From Hyperoplus lanceolatus (taxonomy: Eukaryota; Chordata; Actinopteri; Uranoscopiformes; Ammodytidae), in the NCBI GenBank assembly GCA_026929865.2, contig CM049395.1, positions 13,258,501-13,322,500 on the forward strand: DNA of 64,000 nt. The letters are read 5' to 3'. Under the pieces are notes generated by a model. That model did not search any database, was not told where the DNA came from, and saw only the letters and a list, made by a program, of their open reading frames with translations. Shown here piece after piece: positions 19,317 to 36,009 of the stretch (position 1 is its first letter; the number at the start of each line of letters is the position of its first letter). Made by a program: the position numbers and the translations under genes.

Positions 19317-21876
19317 TCCATCCATTCTATCCAGAAATCTAAAAAACATGAAACTGACTGTGGTATTGAGATGTCTGGCTAGCATTTTTCTTCCAATGGG
19401 CATCTGTTGTTGACACTTCTGAGATGACACAACTCTACAGCGGGAGCAGCGACATGCAGCTCATGGTATGACAGGGCCAAATCCAATGTATGGCTGTCGC
19501 CAACAAGCCTTGGCCCTGTAGAAGGGCCATCGGCACAGTGGCTGTAGTACCACCTGGACAAACTCCACACAGTATATATCCCCTACCGTGTGTGTGTGTG
19601 TCTGTGTGTGTGTGTGTGTGTGTGTATTTGTATAACTGGAGCATGTTAACTTGCTGGGTTTGTAATATGTGCATGTTATGTGTATCCAAATGGCTGTTCT
19701 TCATGTGTGTGTGTGTGGACATGTGCATGCACGGTGCAGTGTGTCTACATGTTAGGTGTATTCAGTCAGTCAGTCTGTGTGTTTGTGGATGCTGTTCCAA
19801 TTAAACGCTAGCATGGTAATTGGACAAAGCTTCACCAGGAGACCCTGAGAACTAGGACAGGGAGAGAAAGGGAGGGAGGGGTTGAGTTGAGAGGAAGACA
19901 AAGAGGGGTGAGGAAAAGGAAGAAAGGAAGACGGTGAGACAGACAGGGGACAGGAGGGAGAAAGAGGGGACTAGAGATAGACTGGTGGAAGGGAGAGAGA
20001 GGAAGAGGAAGCGATGGGAAGTACACAGGAAAGGGGAGAGACAGGGAGCCCAGTCAGACAGGAGAAAGAGAGGTGAACAAATTGCAGTGAGCCCTAAACA
20101 TGTATAATTTACTCTAATTGACTCATTATTTGGTTTGCATGAAGTCATGCATCATCGGCAAGTTACTCACACTCAGTCAACCTTGCTGCCCTTTGTGCAA
20201 ACATGCTGCCTGCTTTGCTTTTAACAAGGTGAGACAGACACACAACCAAGGTCAAAAGATGAACTGAAGAATGGGCAGAAGGAGTCAAGATCACAGTCAG
20301 AATCAATGGCTGTATTGATCCCCAGGGGAAATTAGGCCATGCTACTGTTGCACCCTTTCTTGAATAATAGGTAAAGAGCAATTATAAGAAAATAGAAGAA
20401 AAAATAATGTCCAAAAATGTGCATTGTACTACTCCACAACAACATACAAAAATATAAGAAATATATGCATCATACAACAATATATAACAACAAGCTAATA
20501 GTCAGTTATTATATTATAACACAGACGATGGATGTGAGATATAGTACGTATGAAGTTGTGACCCCTGAAGGTTCCATTTGAAAAGATCTGACAGCTTGTA
20601 ACGTATAGAGGATTACATACTAGCAGTGACTGCTTTTTTAATTGAATTAAAAAGGAACAAGGCATTTTTGATAAGGAGACATTAGTAATATTAAAAATGA
20701 ATGTATTAGTGTATTTTGACCATTGCTATACAATAAGTACACTCCAATGAGAATGACACAAACCATGCAAGGGCCTGTTTAGAAGGTCATAGTGTGGACT
20801 GTTTAATCTGTTTTTCATTTGCCTGTTATACAGTAGTTTTGTCCATATTGTTTAACCAGATAAATATGTATTTCTTACCAAAACAGAACATGATAATTGT
20901 TGCTGCAACAAACACTGCTGAATAGCATTGTCAACTTTGGGCAAGGCAACATTGTGTTTCTGTCCCATTCTGCAGCTTAGTGCAATGGTATTAAGATTTG
21001 ATTAGACTGATAATGCCAGGTTCACGTGGGTGTAGTGCGAGGCCTATAGGTCTAAGCAGGGGTTAATACCCAGGCAGTACTTGCACTTAAACTATTGCAA
21101 GAAGTTCTTAATCATTGAAATCAATTAATCCATATACTGCATTTATGAACATTTCAAAAGTAAAGGAAAGCTTGAATTAGCTGCTTTTGATAGGAAACAC
21201 TAGCATAATTAATTACATAATATTGTTGTTCTAAATTCCAATTTCATTTGTTCTGATTATTTGCAAGTGTGGGTCAGTTGCAGTCATTTCAAAATAATAT
21301 CCATTATAAGTCTGTAGCAATCAGCATACAAGCCGTGATCAGATGGGTTACAAGCTGACACTCTTCATGACCACACAGCCTGAGGACAATGTAGGGCTGC
21401 TCATTATCTCATTAAATAAGCTTTTTGTGGGAATGAAATGTTCTAAACACAAAATCACAACATATCAAATTATCTCATCACTGTCAATGGTCACACGCAT
21501 AGATAAAAAGACTATTTATTTTTCTTAATCAGAAGCTTGGTGTTAGGGTGGTACCCTATGCATGCACTGCCCTTATTGAAAGTTAATTATTTGTCCAAGT
21601 CACTAAAATATTCTGATACTTCTTGATTTTCCCCAATGTGGGATATGGCTGATACACCTGGACATACCAGACATACCGCATGGCTTCTTTTGGTACATGT
21701 CAGCACACACAGGGAGGAGAGCTCATATGTACAGATTGAATTGCTGGGGGCAGACATGGCAACGTGGTCCCTCTCTGACTTCCCAGCAATTATCCCGACT
21801 AAGCTGTTTGAGTGCTGGTGGGGAAGTGCTTTTTCCACTTGCTCCTGACGTTATCAGTGGTATAACTGTGTACTTG

Positions 21877-21879
<3 letters not shown>
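19317..21879. other. Intronic sequence with short GT and purine-rich tracts
   Basis: No gene recognised. A (GT)n-like tract lies at about 19591-19625 and a G/A-rich stretch on the plus strand at about 19855-20060. The open frames are artefacts of these. Confidence 0.45.
20290..20345 (-). repeat. Probable LINE 3' tail fragment, minus orientation
   Basis: On the minus strand it reads as a 'cccctggggatcaatacag' phrase followed by TTCTGACTG, similar in form to the fish LINE tail at 1913-2045. Confidence 0.35.

Positions 21880-21956
<77 letters not shown>
21880..21956 (+). repeat. (GT)n microsatellite
   Basis: About 75 bp of GT, followed by a short (TCTG)n run. Confidence 0.96.
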
Positions 21957-24432
21957 TGTCTGTCTGTCTGTACTGTGAGTTCCTTAGAGCCGGTCAGTCT
22001 GTTGCCATGGAGACCCTGGGCCAGAGCAACATTTTAATAGTGTTACTAAGGAAGTAATGGCAGAAAGGTGATGAGAGTGAGGCTAAGAACTGAGAGTAAC
22101 CTGCACAATGGGATAAAGGAAGGACATAGAAAGAGTGAGGAGAAGGGGAGGAACGAGCGAAGGGTGACGGAAGGAAATGATGAGAGCCAGAAGGAATGAG
22201 GAAGTGAGGGAGACAGGAAGGTTGAGAGAAGTGTTAATAAAGGCTTTTGTTAAATCATTCATAAATGATCGGTGTCTTGCGGAAACCTCGTATGTAGACA
22301 AGTGTATCTGCTTCTTTCAGTTTGATCCTTTCTAATCTCCCCTTCCCTCCCTCTAAGTAAATCCTACATTAGCATAAGTTGGATAATCAAATAATAACCC
22401 TACACTTCACATAAAAATGACAACATTTTCAGTTATCAGTTATAATTTCAAAATCTAGACATGGTCTTTCTATAGTCTTTACTGACGTCATGTTTCTATC
22501 TGTCTTTGTTTGGTATGAGAACATCCATCAAGTTATAAAGTTACTGCTGAGAAGAATTTCAATATCCATTGCAAAGTCCTCTGCACTACGCTCCCTCCAA
22601 CAGTATATAGCGTGACACATAATAGCCATCCATTAACAACAAAGACAAGTAAACATCAAGCAACTCCTTGAATGTGTGGAAATGGATGCACTTGCTTCTG
22701 GATGAAAGCCAACCACCATTACCTCTTGCCTTCTCATTGTGGTACAAATGAAGTCCACCAGGAAGAGAGACACACCATAATTCAGCTCCATGTAAAAAAC
22801 AAACTTAAAAAAAAACCTTATATCACTAAATACGGTTGGGTTACAATAGTGACTGGTTTTTATGGTAGAAAACACAAAATTACTACAATCACTTATCAAA
22901 CTAGAAACCACACTTGCAGCACAATCCCAGTATTACTGTTAACAATATAGATAAAACAAAAATAAATTAAAAATAAAAGTTAAAAAATAATAATTAGGTG
23001 GCTACTATATGTTGTGTAGGTGAGTGTGAGCTACCTGAAAACATAAGGAATGAGTGGAAAATGACCCCTAGTTACCTGTCTGTAAGAAAACAACTGGAGT
23101 GAACTACATCTGTATCCAGAGCATGTACTTTACCACAAGTTAAAGTTGGAAATCTAGCTCCTTGTACCTGGCAAAAAATCACTAATTTCTTGTTTGGTTT
23201 CCAGGGGGCTTTAAAGTTAAACCCAAGCGGAACCAGAACAAATGGCACACCATGTGCACATATTGCCAAACGGGGATTTGGACAGATGTTAGCATTGGAA
23301 ATTTGTCTGGGAAAATGAATCCTTCAGAGTGATTAAAACGTTAGCGAACTAGCTCACTTTTTAAAAAGATTTTTTGAAATATACAGTAGTTTGGCTAAAC
23401 TCAAAATACAGTTGAAATACATGTAAATGTCCTGCATTCACCTAAGACATTAAAAATGCTGTCACAAGCACGCTCATACTTGCACCTAAATCCTTGGTCA
23501 GTAAATGGTTTAGTATAGAAAAGGATCTTCAGACCAGCAAGTCCATTTCCGCATAGTCACAACTCAATAATGGGGTGCCCTACTTCAACTGCAGATGGGC
23601 CCTTTAAGAGCAGAGTTTGTTAACTCAGTAGTAGGCTACATTACATGTTGGGTGCAGAAAACTCTTTGACCTGCCATGAATCCACAATTTGAGTTTATAC
23701 AAATCTCTATCCCTCCACATCTCTGCTGGGACCCTGAGTTCATATTGAAAGCATCTCTCAATGGGTGCAATCCATAATCCATTAAAACCTCTACTCAGCT
23801 CCCATGGTGTACATGTATTAACAAATAGCAATAGCCATACTCCTTTAATATGTGATTCTTGATGCAGAGTTGTTGCTATTGGAGCAATGCCAAAGCCTCT
23901 GAGCTAAATTGACTCCCCGGCACCGCTATTTCTCCCACCGTGTAAATGTATTAACAGCTTCACTGACACATTGTACATAATAACTCTAACCAACTAAACA
24001 CTAGAGGGTCTCCTGACATACTAGGGCCAAGGCCCAAAGCTGAATGGAGGACCCTCACCACCTGCTGTGCTCCCCTTGTGTCTTTGTGTCAAAAGCTATA
24101 ATGTGAAATTGTCAGCAGCACTCACTGATTGAGTGATTTAAAGAGGTGTTTTACCTTCCGAGCATACCTTTGCTACAACCAACTGTGCCTTCATTGATTC
24201 AAATGATTGGCATGTGCAGACATGGACCTTGAGGGAGTCTTTGTGACAGCCATATGGCTTATTCAGCGCCTTTCACACTGGACACACAACACGTTTAAAC
24301 CTGGTTAGCATCCAGCTTTTGTCTGCAGTGTGAAAGCATGCAATCGACATTTAGTCCCGGGTCAAATGACTCTGCAGTAGACACAGGTATTTATCGGCTT
24401 GATCTCCAATTGGCGTTGAATGTGAACAGCAG
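21957..24432. other. Intronic sequence, no gene recognised
   Basis: A purine-rich patch at about 22070-22230 and otherwise ordinary AT-rich DNA. No exon signatures. Confidence 0.45.
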
Positions 24433-26767
24433 GGGCCTGTTTCAGGTAGCTGGTTTTGAGGCAACCCAGAGTTTGTTCGCTCTGAGTTGGTGGAAACTCT
24501 GGGTTTTCCGTTTCAGGTAGCAGGTTCAGCGCAACCGAGGGTCAGTTACTGCGGCAACATACGCCGTGGGTCTAACCTGCTCGGGAGGTGGTTAGTCCTA
24601 CCCTGAGTTTGTTTTCACTTTACGCTGCAGCTTCGACTGAAGAAAGAGTGTCACTGTCACACGCGTCCCTGTACAGTTTGAAGCAAAATCACTCCATAAA
24701 AATCTCCATCGGGATGTTTTTATCATTTCCTGATGATTTTACGTTTGACCGATCATTTATCTGATCAGTATAGCCTTGTTCTCAGCCCTCGGTCCGTTCA
24801 TAGGCGGCCACCTTACACATCGTGACATGCTCTACATTCAGATTAATACACCTATTTGTATTGTATGTTTTTTAACGTATGTGCCACTGAACAGATTTAT
24901 GTCAGGTGGATTCATGTAACGCTGCGGCTGCACGCGATCGTTACAGTTCACTTCTGCGATCCAAAAGTCACAGACGAGCCTCGTTAAATAGCCTAATATG
25001 AATATAAAACTTATATAATAATTTAAACTGTGATCACTTGAGGAAAATGGATCTGGTAATAAATCAATCAGGCTCTTCAATGGAAACTGTCACCTAATGT
25101 GTCTTGACGTTAATGTCTTTCACTCCCCATTTAAAAGAAGCGACAGTCTGTTCTGTTTACTGCACAGTAGGCTATTAGGCTATAGCTTGCCAACATATTA
25201 TACAGCAAATATAAAACACTGTCAGCAATGCTGTGCCGCGCCAGCTTTATTACTTTACAGCTGATATGCGTAACTTTTTAAAATAGACTATGGCTTCTCA
25301 TACGGAAGCGAAATGATTCTCTTGACAAAAAATGTTTGCTCTGTTTTTTTCTGAATTGCCGAGGAGATTAGATCAGAGTTATGAGACAATATCCCGTTAA
25401 TTCTTCTCCATAGGCTACCATAAGCTCATTCGTTAATATTTCTAACTCTAGTGGGAGGAGCGGAGATTTCTTTTTTTCTTTTTTGAGAAGTGGAGAAGTG
25501 GGAGGATCAAGCATTTGTTTCTTCTGTTTCCATGGTGAATCATGTTATCAGCGATCCATTGACGATGGCTTTTGCGCACATGCTCCACCCAGAGTGAACA
25601 CACTCAGAGTTGATTGACCCAACGCTGATCCACTGTTCTGAAACCGAAAACCCAGAGTTACTCATCAACCCTGCGCTCTGAGGGTGTATTCACACTGGGA
25701 AAGTCTGCTAGTTCACTTGCTTTGGTCCAGACCAAATAGAGTTTGGATTTTTTTTGTTTGGTGTGGTCCACTTTCATATTGCCCCTTTTGCAAGTGAACC
25801 AGCATTACGAAGCAAAACCACACGTGATCTGAGGTTATTCATTCATTGGACAGACATTCTGGGGTGGAGAGAAACAGGAAGCACGAAGTTAAAACTGCGA
25901 AATATATATCATTGATATAATATGGGGTTAAACATAATAAAATGGCCTACATCTAGCCTATAAATAAAGAGGAAAAACATCAAATTATTGTTGTTTCATA
26001 TGGTTATAATATGTAGCCCTATGTCAATGCCACGTTATGTGGCTTGTAGCCTACAATGTGAAACATAATTTTTACTGTATTTTTGGTGCTGGACGCACGT
26101 CACGCGAGAAGAATAGGCTCAAGCTGACACTCAGCTGATTAAGCTGTGTATCAGCTGGGTCGGCGCAGTTCAGCTCCAAACTGACAGGGGGATAGTATTG
26201 ACGGTCCCGTACATGGGAAGCAAAATAAAAACACACACTTATTGCGCAGCGTGAACCTGTTGACACTGTGCGGGAGATGCTCCCCTCTCCTTCATCTGAT
26301 CGCTGAACACATTCAGCATGTTTACGCGTCCTCTCGATCAAATGTAATATATTGTTCTGGGCTCCCGGTCAAACCACAACGTATCGTCCTAATAATGGCG
26401 ACAACAACACTTTCCCATAATGTGAAGCTGACGGCTATTTATTAAGAAAGATAAGACACAGTGCCTCCTGCATTTGGGTCGGATCGAGTCCGGACAAATT
26501 CACACCACAAACAAACTGCAGCAGAGTGCGTTTGGAAACGCACCGAGACTACCTCTTCAGCTGGGTCTCGGAGCGTTTGTTTGGTCCGCCCCCGAGTGCG
26601 ATTGCTGTATTCACACCTGCCTGAAAGATGCGCACCGAAGGCAGAAGTGCATCTGAGTTTGTTTCAACCGAACTAAACACGGCATGTGTGAATACACCCT
26701 GAGTTTACCAACTCAGAGCGCAGGATTAAACTCAGAGTATGTAAAACCAGCTACCTGAAACAGGCCC
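24433..26767. mobile_element. PIF/Harbinger-like DNA element with long inverted repeats
   Basis: The ends are GGGCCTGTTTCAGGTAGCTGG and its complement. The 3-bp repeat CAG stands outside each (24430-24432 and 26768-26770), which fits the 3-bp duplications of Harbinger elements. The inverted repeats extend about 100 bp: an 'aactctgggttttc' phrase near 24493 pairs with one near 25640. The right inverted repeat is split by another element (25682-26699). Without it the element is about 1.3 kb. No transposase is recognisable. Confidence 0.72.
25682..26699. mobile_element. Nested non-autonomous DNA element 'GGGTGTATTCACAC'
   Basis: Inverted ends GGGTGTATTCACA / TGTGAATACACCC with TGA outside each (25679-25681 and 26700-26702). 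The element is about 1.0 kb and sits inside the right inverted repeat of the Harbinger-like element. When it is removed the host repeat realigns with its left partner. Superfamily uncertain; a 3-bp duplication would suit Harbinger. Confidence 0.65.
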
Positions 26768-26770
26768 CAG

Positions 26771-28381
26771 GTCTGGGTGAACAGAATATTTGCGCAATGA
26801 TCTAGGCACCAATGTCTAACATCATCACACCGGCAACACACTGTATCGTTTGTTGGTTTAGCATGCAACAGGGATTTCCTGTTTTACATTCTACAAGTTT
26901 GAATAAGGGACAAAGGTACAAGATAAATTGTCCAATATGATCACAGATGGGGTTGGGTGAGAGGTTGTGTGTGGTGATGTAGGCCCCCTGAGCTGACATA
27001 AGTCATTAAACACATTGTGTTTAGTAACGATAGTTATTTATTAATTAACAGCTGCTCCACCTTAAGATCATACAGACCACTTTAAGGTCAGACGAGTAAA
27101 GAAAGCTAACCCGAAATGCAAGTATCTCCTTGTGATATCTGTGTGAGGGGTTTTACTTTTTTGCAACATCACTATGGAAAAATGTCCTAGCTCTGGTCAC
27201 AGACAACAGTTTTTTTTTTTTTTAACCAGATGATACTTTATATGAGCCTAAAGCTCAAACAAACAGTATGTGGTTATGGTTCAGTCAGTTCATATTTCAA
27301 GCAGCATGCTGCACTGTACATCCCAATAATAATGTATTACAGATAAGAGCTTTCATTATTACATTTATTGCTTTGGGACAGAGAGATGTTTTCTTATCTC
27401 AAATAGTGTCTGCACTGTCCAAGATAATGAGAACAACATATCCAAATTCTGCTTGACAATACTGGATGTTTGATTTTCCTTTTAAGTGTGCCAGCCAGTG
27501 ATGTATCAAGCATTAATTCCCAATGATCACAAGTGAAGGAGGGCAATCAGAGTACAGACTTCACTTTGTTCTACAACACAGAGAAGGCCAAAGAATAAAC
27601 CACAGCCTAATGAACCAGGGCTTGTAGAATCAAGTTGCGTAGTAAACAACACAAATGTATTAGAACTAATACATTTAATCTGTGTGTGTACAGATGGTAT
27701 CAACCAATGCAACAGCAAAACACATTCTATCCACATGCTGCTCTCCTTTCTGCATTCATACCACATTTAGCTGGGGGTTAAATGTGGCCTAGAGTAAATG
27801 TATTCAAATGTATTAACACTGCCTTTCCTATGTTCCCCTGGGAAAAATGTATTAGCACAGCCAAGTGACATTTTCAATAGTGCATCCAATCAATCACTTG
27901 CAAAACAGAGTAATCACTGTAGCGGCTACACTCTGTTAAACACCAGCTCTTCTCAGCCTTTCTAGCTCCATTATGGAAGCAAGAAATATTGGTTGCTAAT
28001 AAACAACATCCCCATCATGTGACGGAAAACACAGGCCTACCGTAAGACAGCATTTTGTTTCTATACCACTTGTGGGCAGTAGAACAGGTTGTAATCACAA
28101 CTGACATATCATCACCTTATACATAGGATATGGCTAAGAGGTTGACAAACAGTTACATGTGTTACACATCCATCAGACATTAATAAGTACAAGCATCATT
28201 TTGATTTTTTTTTTTTTTCTGGAGACCTTAAGAGTTAAGGTCCAATATTCTCTCTTTTCTTTAGCTCTTTCTTTCAGTCTCGTGTATTAGAGCCACAGGA
28301 TAACTGGGTGAGTATTCTCTGTAGGTTTGTCATTACAAGAAAACATTACATTACACATTGCTGCTGGATATATACATATAT
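26771..28381. other. Intronic sequence, no gene recognised
   Basis: Ordinary AT-rich DNA with two short T runs (27211 and 28206). No exon or element termini recognised. Confidence 0.45.
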
Positions 28382-28790
28382 TAGGGCTGTCAAAATTATC
28401 GCGTTAACGCAGGGTGATTAATTTCTGGAATTAACGCGTTCATTGTTTTATCGCGATTAACGCATGTGCAGAATGATCCGCCCCGTGCATCCCACCGGCT
28501 CTGTACTACAGTCACTTTAACGTTGTGGCTGACCCAGGATCAGTAGCTGCGCGCCAAACATAGCAGTATGCTAGCCCATGCCGTGTTTTAAACTGCTAAC
28601 GGTCACGTGTGTGTCCGGGGCATAGATAGTATATAAAATCAACTGCCGCGGGTGATAGTTGATGTCGGGAGCAACAGGAGGAGAAACATTGTCCGCTCTG
28701 TTTAGAGCCCGCCAGGACACAAACGTCTGCAGTTTTCAGAGGTGTGTGTGAGTAAACATCAACACACACACCCACCCGCCCACCCACCCG

Positions 28791-28821
<31 letters not shown>

Positions 28822-29145
28822 ACACACACACACACACCCACAGCGGACATAGTAAAGAGACAGACCAATTGAATTATGATGTGGTAGGCAACCTATATAT
28901 TTTAGTTTGATTTAAATGTGTTTTCTGTATCAAAACATCATTTGGATTTTCAATTAATAAAAATACTAATTTTAAATGTACATATCCACCTGCTGTCCTT
29001 TATCTTTCCGTTCATACAATACTATACAGACAAAATTCACATTTTTAGGGCATATTTCAAATGGTAAAATTAATCGTGATTAATCGTAATTAATCCACAG
29101 AATCCTGTGATTAATCTGATTAAAAATTGTAATCGTTTGACAGCC

Positions 29146-29148
<3 letters not shown>
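28382..29148 (-). mobile_element. Non-autonomous hAT element, family 'TAGGGCTGTCAAA', copy B
   Basis: Same family as the element at 15041 but in reverse orientation. It starts TAGGGCTGTCAAAATTATCGC and ends TTTGACAGCCCTA. The 8-bp flanks acatatat / atatatat differ at one base, and the right one has merged with an (AT)n tract. A (CA)n/(CCAC)-rich tract lies at about 28762-28842. No transposase. Confidence 0.85.

Positions 29149-29218
<70 letters not shown>
29149..29218 (+). repeat. (AT)n microsatellite
   Basis: About 70 bp of AT directly abutting the hAT copy B end. It may have grown from the duplicated target site. Confidence 0.95.
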
Positions 29219-29221
<3 letters not shown>

Positions 29222-31653
29222 TTTCTATTCTTGAAAAGCTCCTTCGATTGAAACTGTTAATTCCACCATGACAGAGCATGCCAATGCTGTGTTATATGGT
29301 TTTGATACAAGGTGGTTAGTGCTCTGGTGTATGTGTACCATTTCCTCTGAGATGCTGAAAGCCATGATTTACCAGATAATGATTCTCAACCTTTTCAAGT
29401 CTGAAGCATTGAGATGTATCTGCCGATAATAACACTATTGTAGCAAAGAGAAAGAACCTGATACATTAAAGCTTGAGGGATTTGAACTATAGTCCTCCTC
29501 CCCTCTCTCCAGAAGGGCAATGCCACCTCAATCCTGTTCTCTCTTGGCTTTCTCTGAGGTTGTGAGCTGGGATGAATTAACTCTATTTAGCAGCAATGGG
29601 ACTTTCTAGAACTATTCAATTTTGGGACATATGCGTTGAGTGCTCCATTTAGATTATTTTAGCCTCTCATCAACACTTCTGTTTGGGTTAACTGAGGGTT
29701 CAGAGTTGGCTTAATGTTGTTCCACAGCTCACAGGCCATAGCTCTAAGTACATATAACAATGTCTCCTTGTTTGTTGTATTTTCGAGCAATGCTGTGCTA
29801 AGCATTTACTGGCTCAGATAAAAGGTAAAGGACAGAATAAAGTAGCCTTAATAAGATATGAGTGAGTTTCACTTAACATACAGAATTATCTTAATCTTGA
29901 GATATGCTTGAGGTGAACAAGTTCAGCTCAAGTGAACTGCCTTTTAATATGGGTCACAGCATAAAGATTTGGATTAATAATAGTTAACGGTTCTCAGAAG
30001 TAGGTGCAAGGGCTGGCAGAAGTTTGCCTAATTACCACTTTCATGTCGTTACAATTAGAATGATAAGAAAACAATGACATTCAATTAGTACCAGCTGTTG
30101 TACAATTTGGTAGGCCATCTTAGTAAAGGTATATTAACCCTGAACCCTAAACATATTTTCATTAAAAAAATATAGAAATTTGAATTATGTAATATAACGA
30201 TCAAGGACTTATCTTTGAAAGTAGAAATATAATTAAGATTAAAAAAGCCACAATTCATTCATTATAATAAATTATTTGGAATCCCTCAGCTAAACATAGG
30301 AAGTTGGGACAGGACATCTGATTTCCCTTTTTTGAGTAGTATTTTTTATCAAAAGTTCAAACAATAGATATAAATTAACTTCCCGAAATATCTTGTATAA
30401 AAGTGAACTTAAACATTTATATTTGTATTACATCAGATTACCATCAGAGATGCTGACTGTGATCAGGGGTAGACATCATTTAGAGAGGACAGAGAGGACA
30501 GTGAAATGGTTTATGTCAGCTTATTAGTAGCCTATGTATCTATTTAAGGAGATGCAAAAGTCAGAGCCGTTTGCTGCCATTTACCCAACTTGATGATAGC
30601 AGTGAAATGTGTCTTTCCGAAAGAAGAAATAAATGAACTAAAAACATTAGTTTTGCTAGGAGCTCTTTTAATGGCATGTGTACAATACTTACACAATATC
30701 ACTTTTGGGAAATGTGCTCTTGGCCATTGGTTGCTATGGAAACAGTGACCCAGCCAGAGGCAACACAGAGCTGCAGGGGACAACATCAGTCAACCTCTGT
30801 ATACCACACCACAGTTATTTGCTCTTAGAAGGACCATCTGCACTAAAGCAGTATCCATAATTGTTTGATCCAGGATGGGTCCGAATACTTTTGTAAATAC
30901 AGTAAGTGCAACTAGCATCAATATATTAATCTGGAGTACCCATACTTTAATATGTGACTGACTGTATTCCAAAACAGTATTTATATACAATACTGTTTTT
31001 AGAACATAGCCACATGGCAAATTATTTATTTAAATTCAATTTTCATTATTTTGAATATGGTTCACAACTTTGGCCAGAAAGCAGCCTTGTGACTCAACTT
31101 TGCACTAATGCATACTGTAGTTGAGGCCCCGGACTGTGTAGCCAATGTGAAAGCAACCAGTGAAGCAGCAGTTTAATTGTGCTACTCTCCGAGAAGTGTG
31201 TCACATGAACTGACTAGAACAAAAAGAAAAAAATACAAAGTCAGCAAACAGAATGTCAGTCCGTCTTTCGGCCTTTCTCTTCACTTGTCTATTTATCTAC
31301 GAAATAAACTGTAAAATGTACATCGGCTTTTTGCAGAAGTGAATTTCTATCAGTTGTTGTAATGTAGGTGAAGTATTGGAATCCACGGTCTTTATAGCAG
31401 CACATTTAAGGTTGATAATTAAATGTATAGGTGACAAAGAAATGACTGAAAACAGATTTAAGAAGGGAATGGTTTACAATATTAATATTTGACATGCTGT
31501 AAATATCAAACAGTTATGGATGCTGAGAATAGAAAGGAATAGAAGGAATTCAATGGGTTGCTCAAAGGTTTGAATGGACATTAATCATTGCTGTCCCCGC
31601 TGCTTGTAGCACCCCTCTCTGTGTCTTTCGCTCACAGACACACTCACAATAAA

Positions 31654-31654
<1 letters not shown>
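29219..31654. other. Intronic sequence, no gene recognised
   Basis: No splice-bounded coding exon, no element termini. Confidence 0.45.

Positions 31655-31686
<32 letters not shown>
31655..31686 (+). repeat. (CA)n microsatellite
   Basis: About 32 bp of CA. Confidence 0.9.
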
Positions 31687-31692
<6 letters not shown>

Positions 31693-31780
31693 AGGTCTAA
31701 TGCATCTTCATTTAGTCCTGCTATCCTCTGGGCACATTTACATCTGTCAACTCGCTATGCAAAATGGATGCATGCTTTTT

Positions 31781-31784
<4 letters not shown>

Positions 31785-31864
<80 letters not shown>
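31785..31864 (+). repeat. (GT)n microsatellite
   Basis: About 80 bp of GT, 98 bp after an inversely oriented (CA)n. Confidence 0.95.
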
Positions 31865-31865
<1 letters not shown>

Positions 31866-32038
31866 TTTCTTCATACTGCATGCAAATCAATTCATCTCAC
31901 TGTGTGTACATGTCTTTATGAGTTGTGTATTTATACTTGTACACATTTAAGCACAAGTCTGTCTAGATGTTTTCCAATATGTACGTTTGAGTAGATGCAT
32001 ATTTGCTTCAGTCTCTGTCTTTCTAAACATACACTAAG

Positions 32039-34513
<2,475 letters not shown>

Positions 34514-34566
34514 TATGGCTGTCAAAATTAACGCGTTAACGCAGGGCGAATAATGTCTGGAATTAA

Positions 34567-34823
34567 AGCTTAGGTGGAGGATTTGGGGAGAAAATGGCAG
34601 TTGGGATAGCGTTTCAAATCCAAATACCTCAACCGCTCCACTTGTTCTCTTTGGTCCCTCCCCTATGGTCCCTCCCTGACACGCTCTACACCAACAAAGT
34701 CATGCCAAAGTGAATGGACAGTCCCAACAGCCAATAAGCACAGAAAATCAGAGCCTTGCTCTGATTGGTCAAAGTGTACAGCGCATGTTAGCTTGGACCA
34801 ATCAGAAATCATATACCCCAGCT
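34567..34823. mobile_element. TTAA-flanked MITE inside hAT copy C
   Basis: Flanked by TTAA (34563-34566 and 34824-34827). The ends are short imperfect inverted repeats (AGCTTAGGTGG... / ...ATACCCCAGCT). The interior has 'ttgggatagc' and 'ccaatcaga' phrases I know from a common fish dispersed repeat. Copy B is uninterrupted at the matching position, which supports an insertion. Confidence 0.65.
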
Positions 34824-36009
34824 TTAATGCACTAATTTTTTTAACGCAATTAACACATGAGCGGAGTGACCCGCCCTATACATCCCACCCGCTCTGCTCT
34901 ACAGTCACTCTAGCATTGTGGCTGACCTAGGATCAGTAGATGTGCATGGCCAAACATAGCAGCACACTAGCCTATGTTTTTAACTGCTAACGGCCACGTC
35001 TGTGTCGCGGCCGGCAGTTGATGTCGGAAGCAACTGCTGTATATTTTCCGGCCTTTACTCAGAAAAACGGCATTGGTAGTGGGTTGATGAAGGAAGACGC
35101 CGTTTGAGGCAGATGAGGAGGTCTTCAGGAACAATTCTTTTATTTACAACAAAACTCATCCTGCAGTCAAAACGAAGCCAATAAAAAGTTAAAGTGTTTG
35201 TAGCCAAAAAACTAATAGAGGTACATGCATAAAACCAAAAGCTATGAAAAGTTCCTGTATCCTAAAAGACCTAACTTTTCCAGCATTGTGGCTGGTTTTA
35301 ACCTGTCAATCTAAGTGATCTGATTGGTTCTTTAGGACAGTATGCCCTGCTCCTCCTAACACCTAATTGGTGTACCCTAACTAGCTCCACCTTAATGAGT
35401 CAGAGGTTGTCCTCTGACCCCTAGAGGACATCTGAGTTTAATCATCACCTGGAGGCGATATGTCACGTTGGCCAAGAAGTCTGATTCAGTAACTTTTAAG
35501 GCAATGCCTTTTGGCCAGGGTCAATAAAATAGCTGTTAGACATACACTAAAGTGTCCCAAATAGCCCCTAGGCCTTCACCAAACTGTCTTGAATTGCCCC
35601 TACCACGGACCATCTGAGGCCTTCCTTTGTATGCCATTTGAATGATCTACATATCAGCCTTGAGAGTTTCTTCACTCAAGCAGCTAACATTCCTGACTTT
35701 GCACTCTGCATTTGAGACTAACTCTAATGTCTTGTCTTCCTGATTCATCTTTATACCTTAACCCTCCTGTTATGTTCATTTGTCAGGAACAGCAATGGTG
35801 TTCCCGGGTCAATTTGACCCGGTGCATGTTTAAATCTCCAAAAGATGTCCTAAACCAAAAAGAATCCTAACAAGCAGTGTGCACATGTCATTACCAACTC
35901 CATTACTAACTATTCTATCAATATTTAGTGCAATGTGGTGTTCCATACCTCTAACAGGTAATGGTTCAATAAGGATAATTCACTCGTTTTTCATTAAAAA
36001 AATACATGT

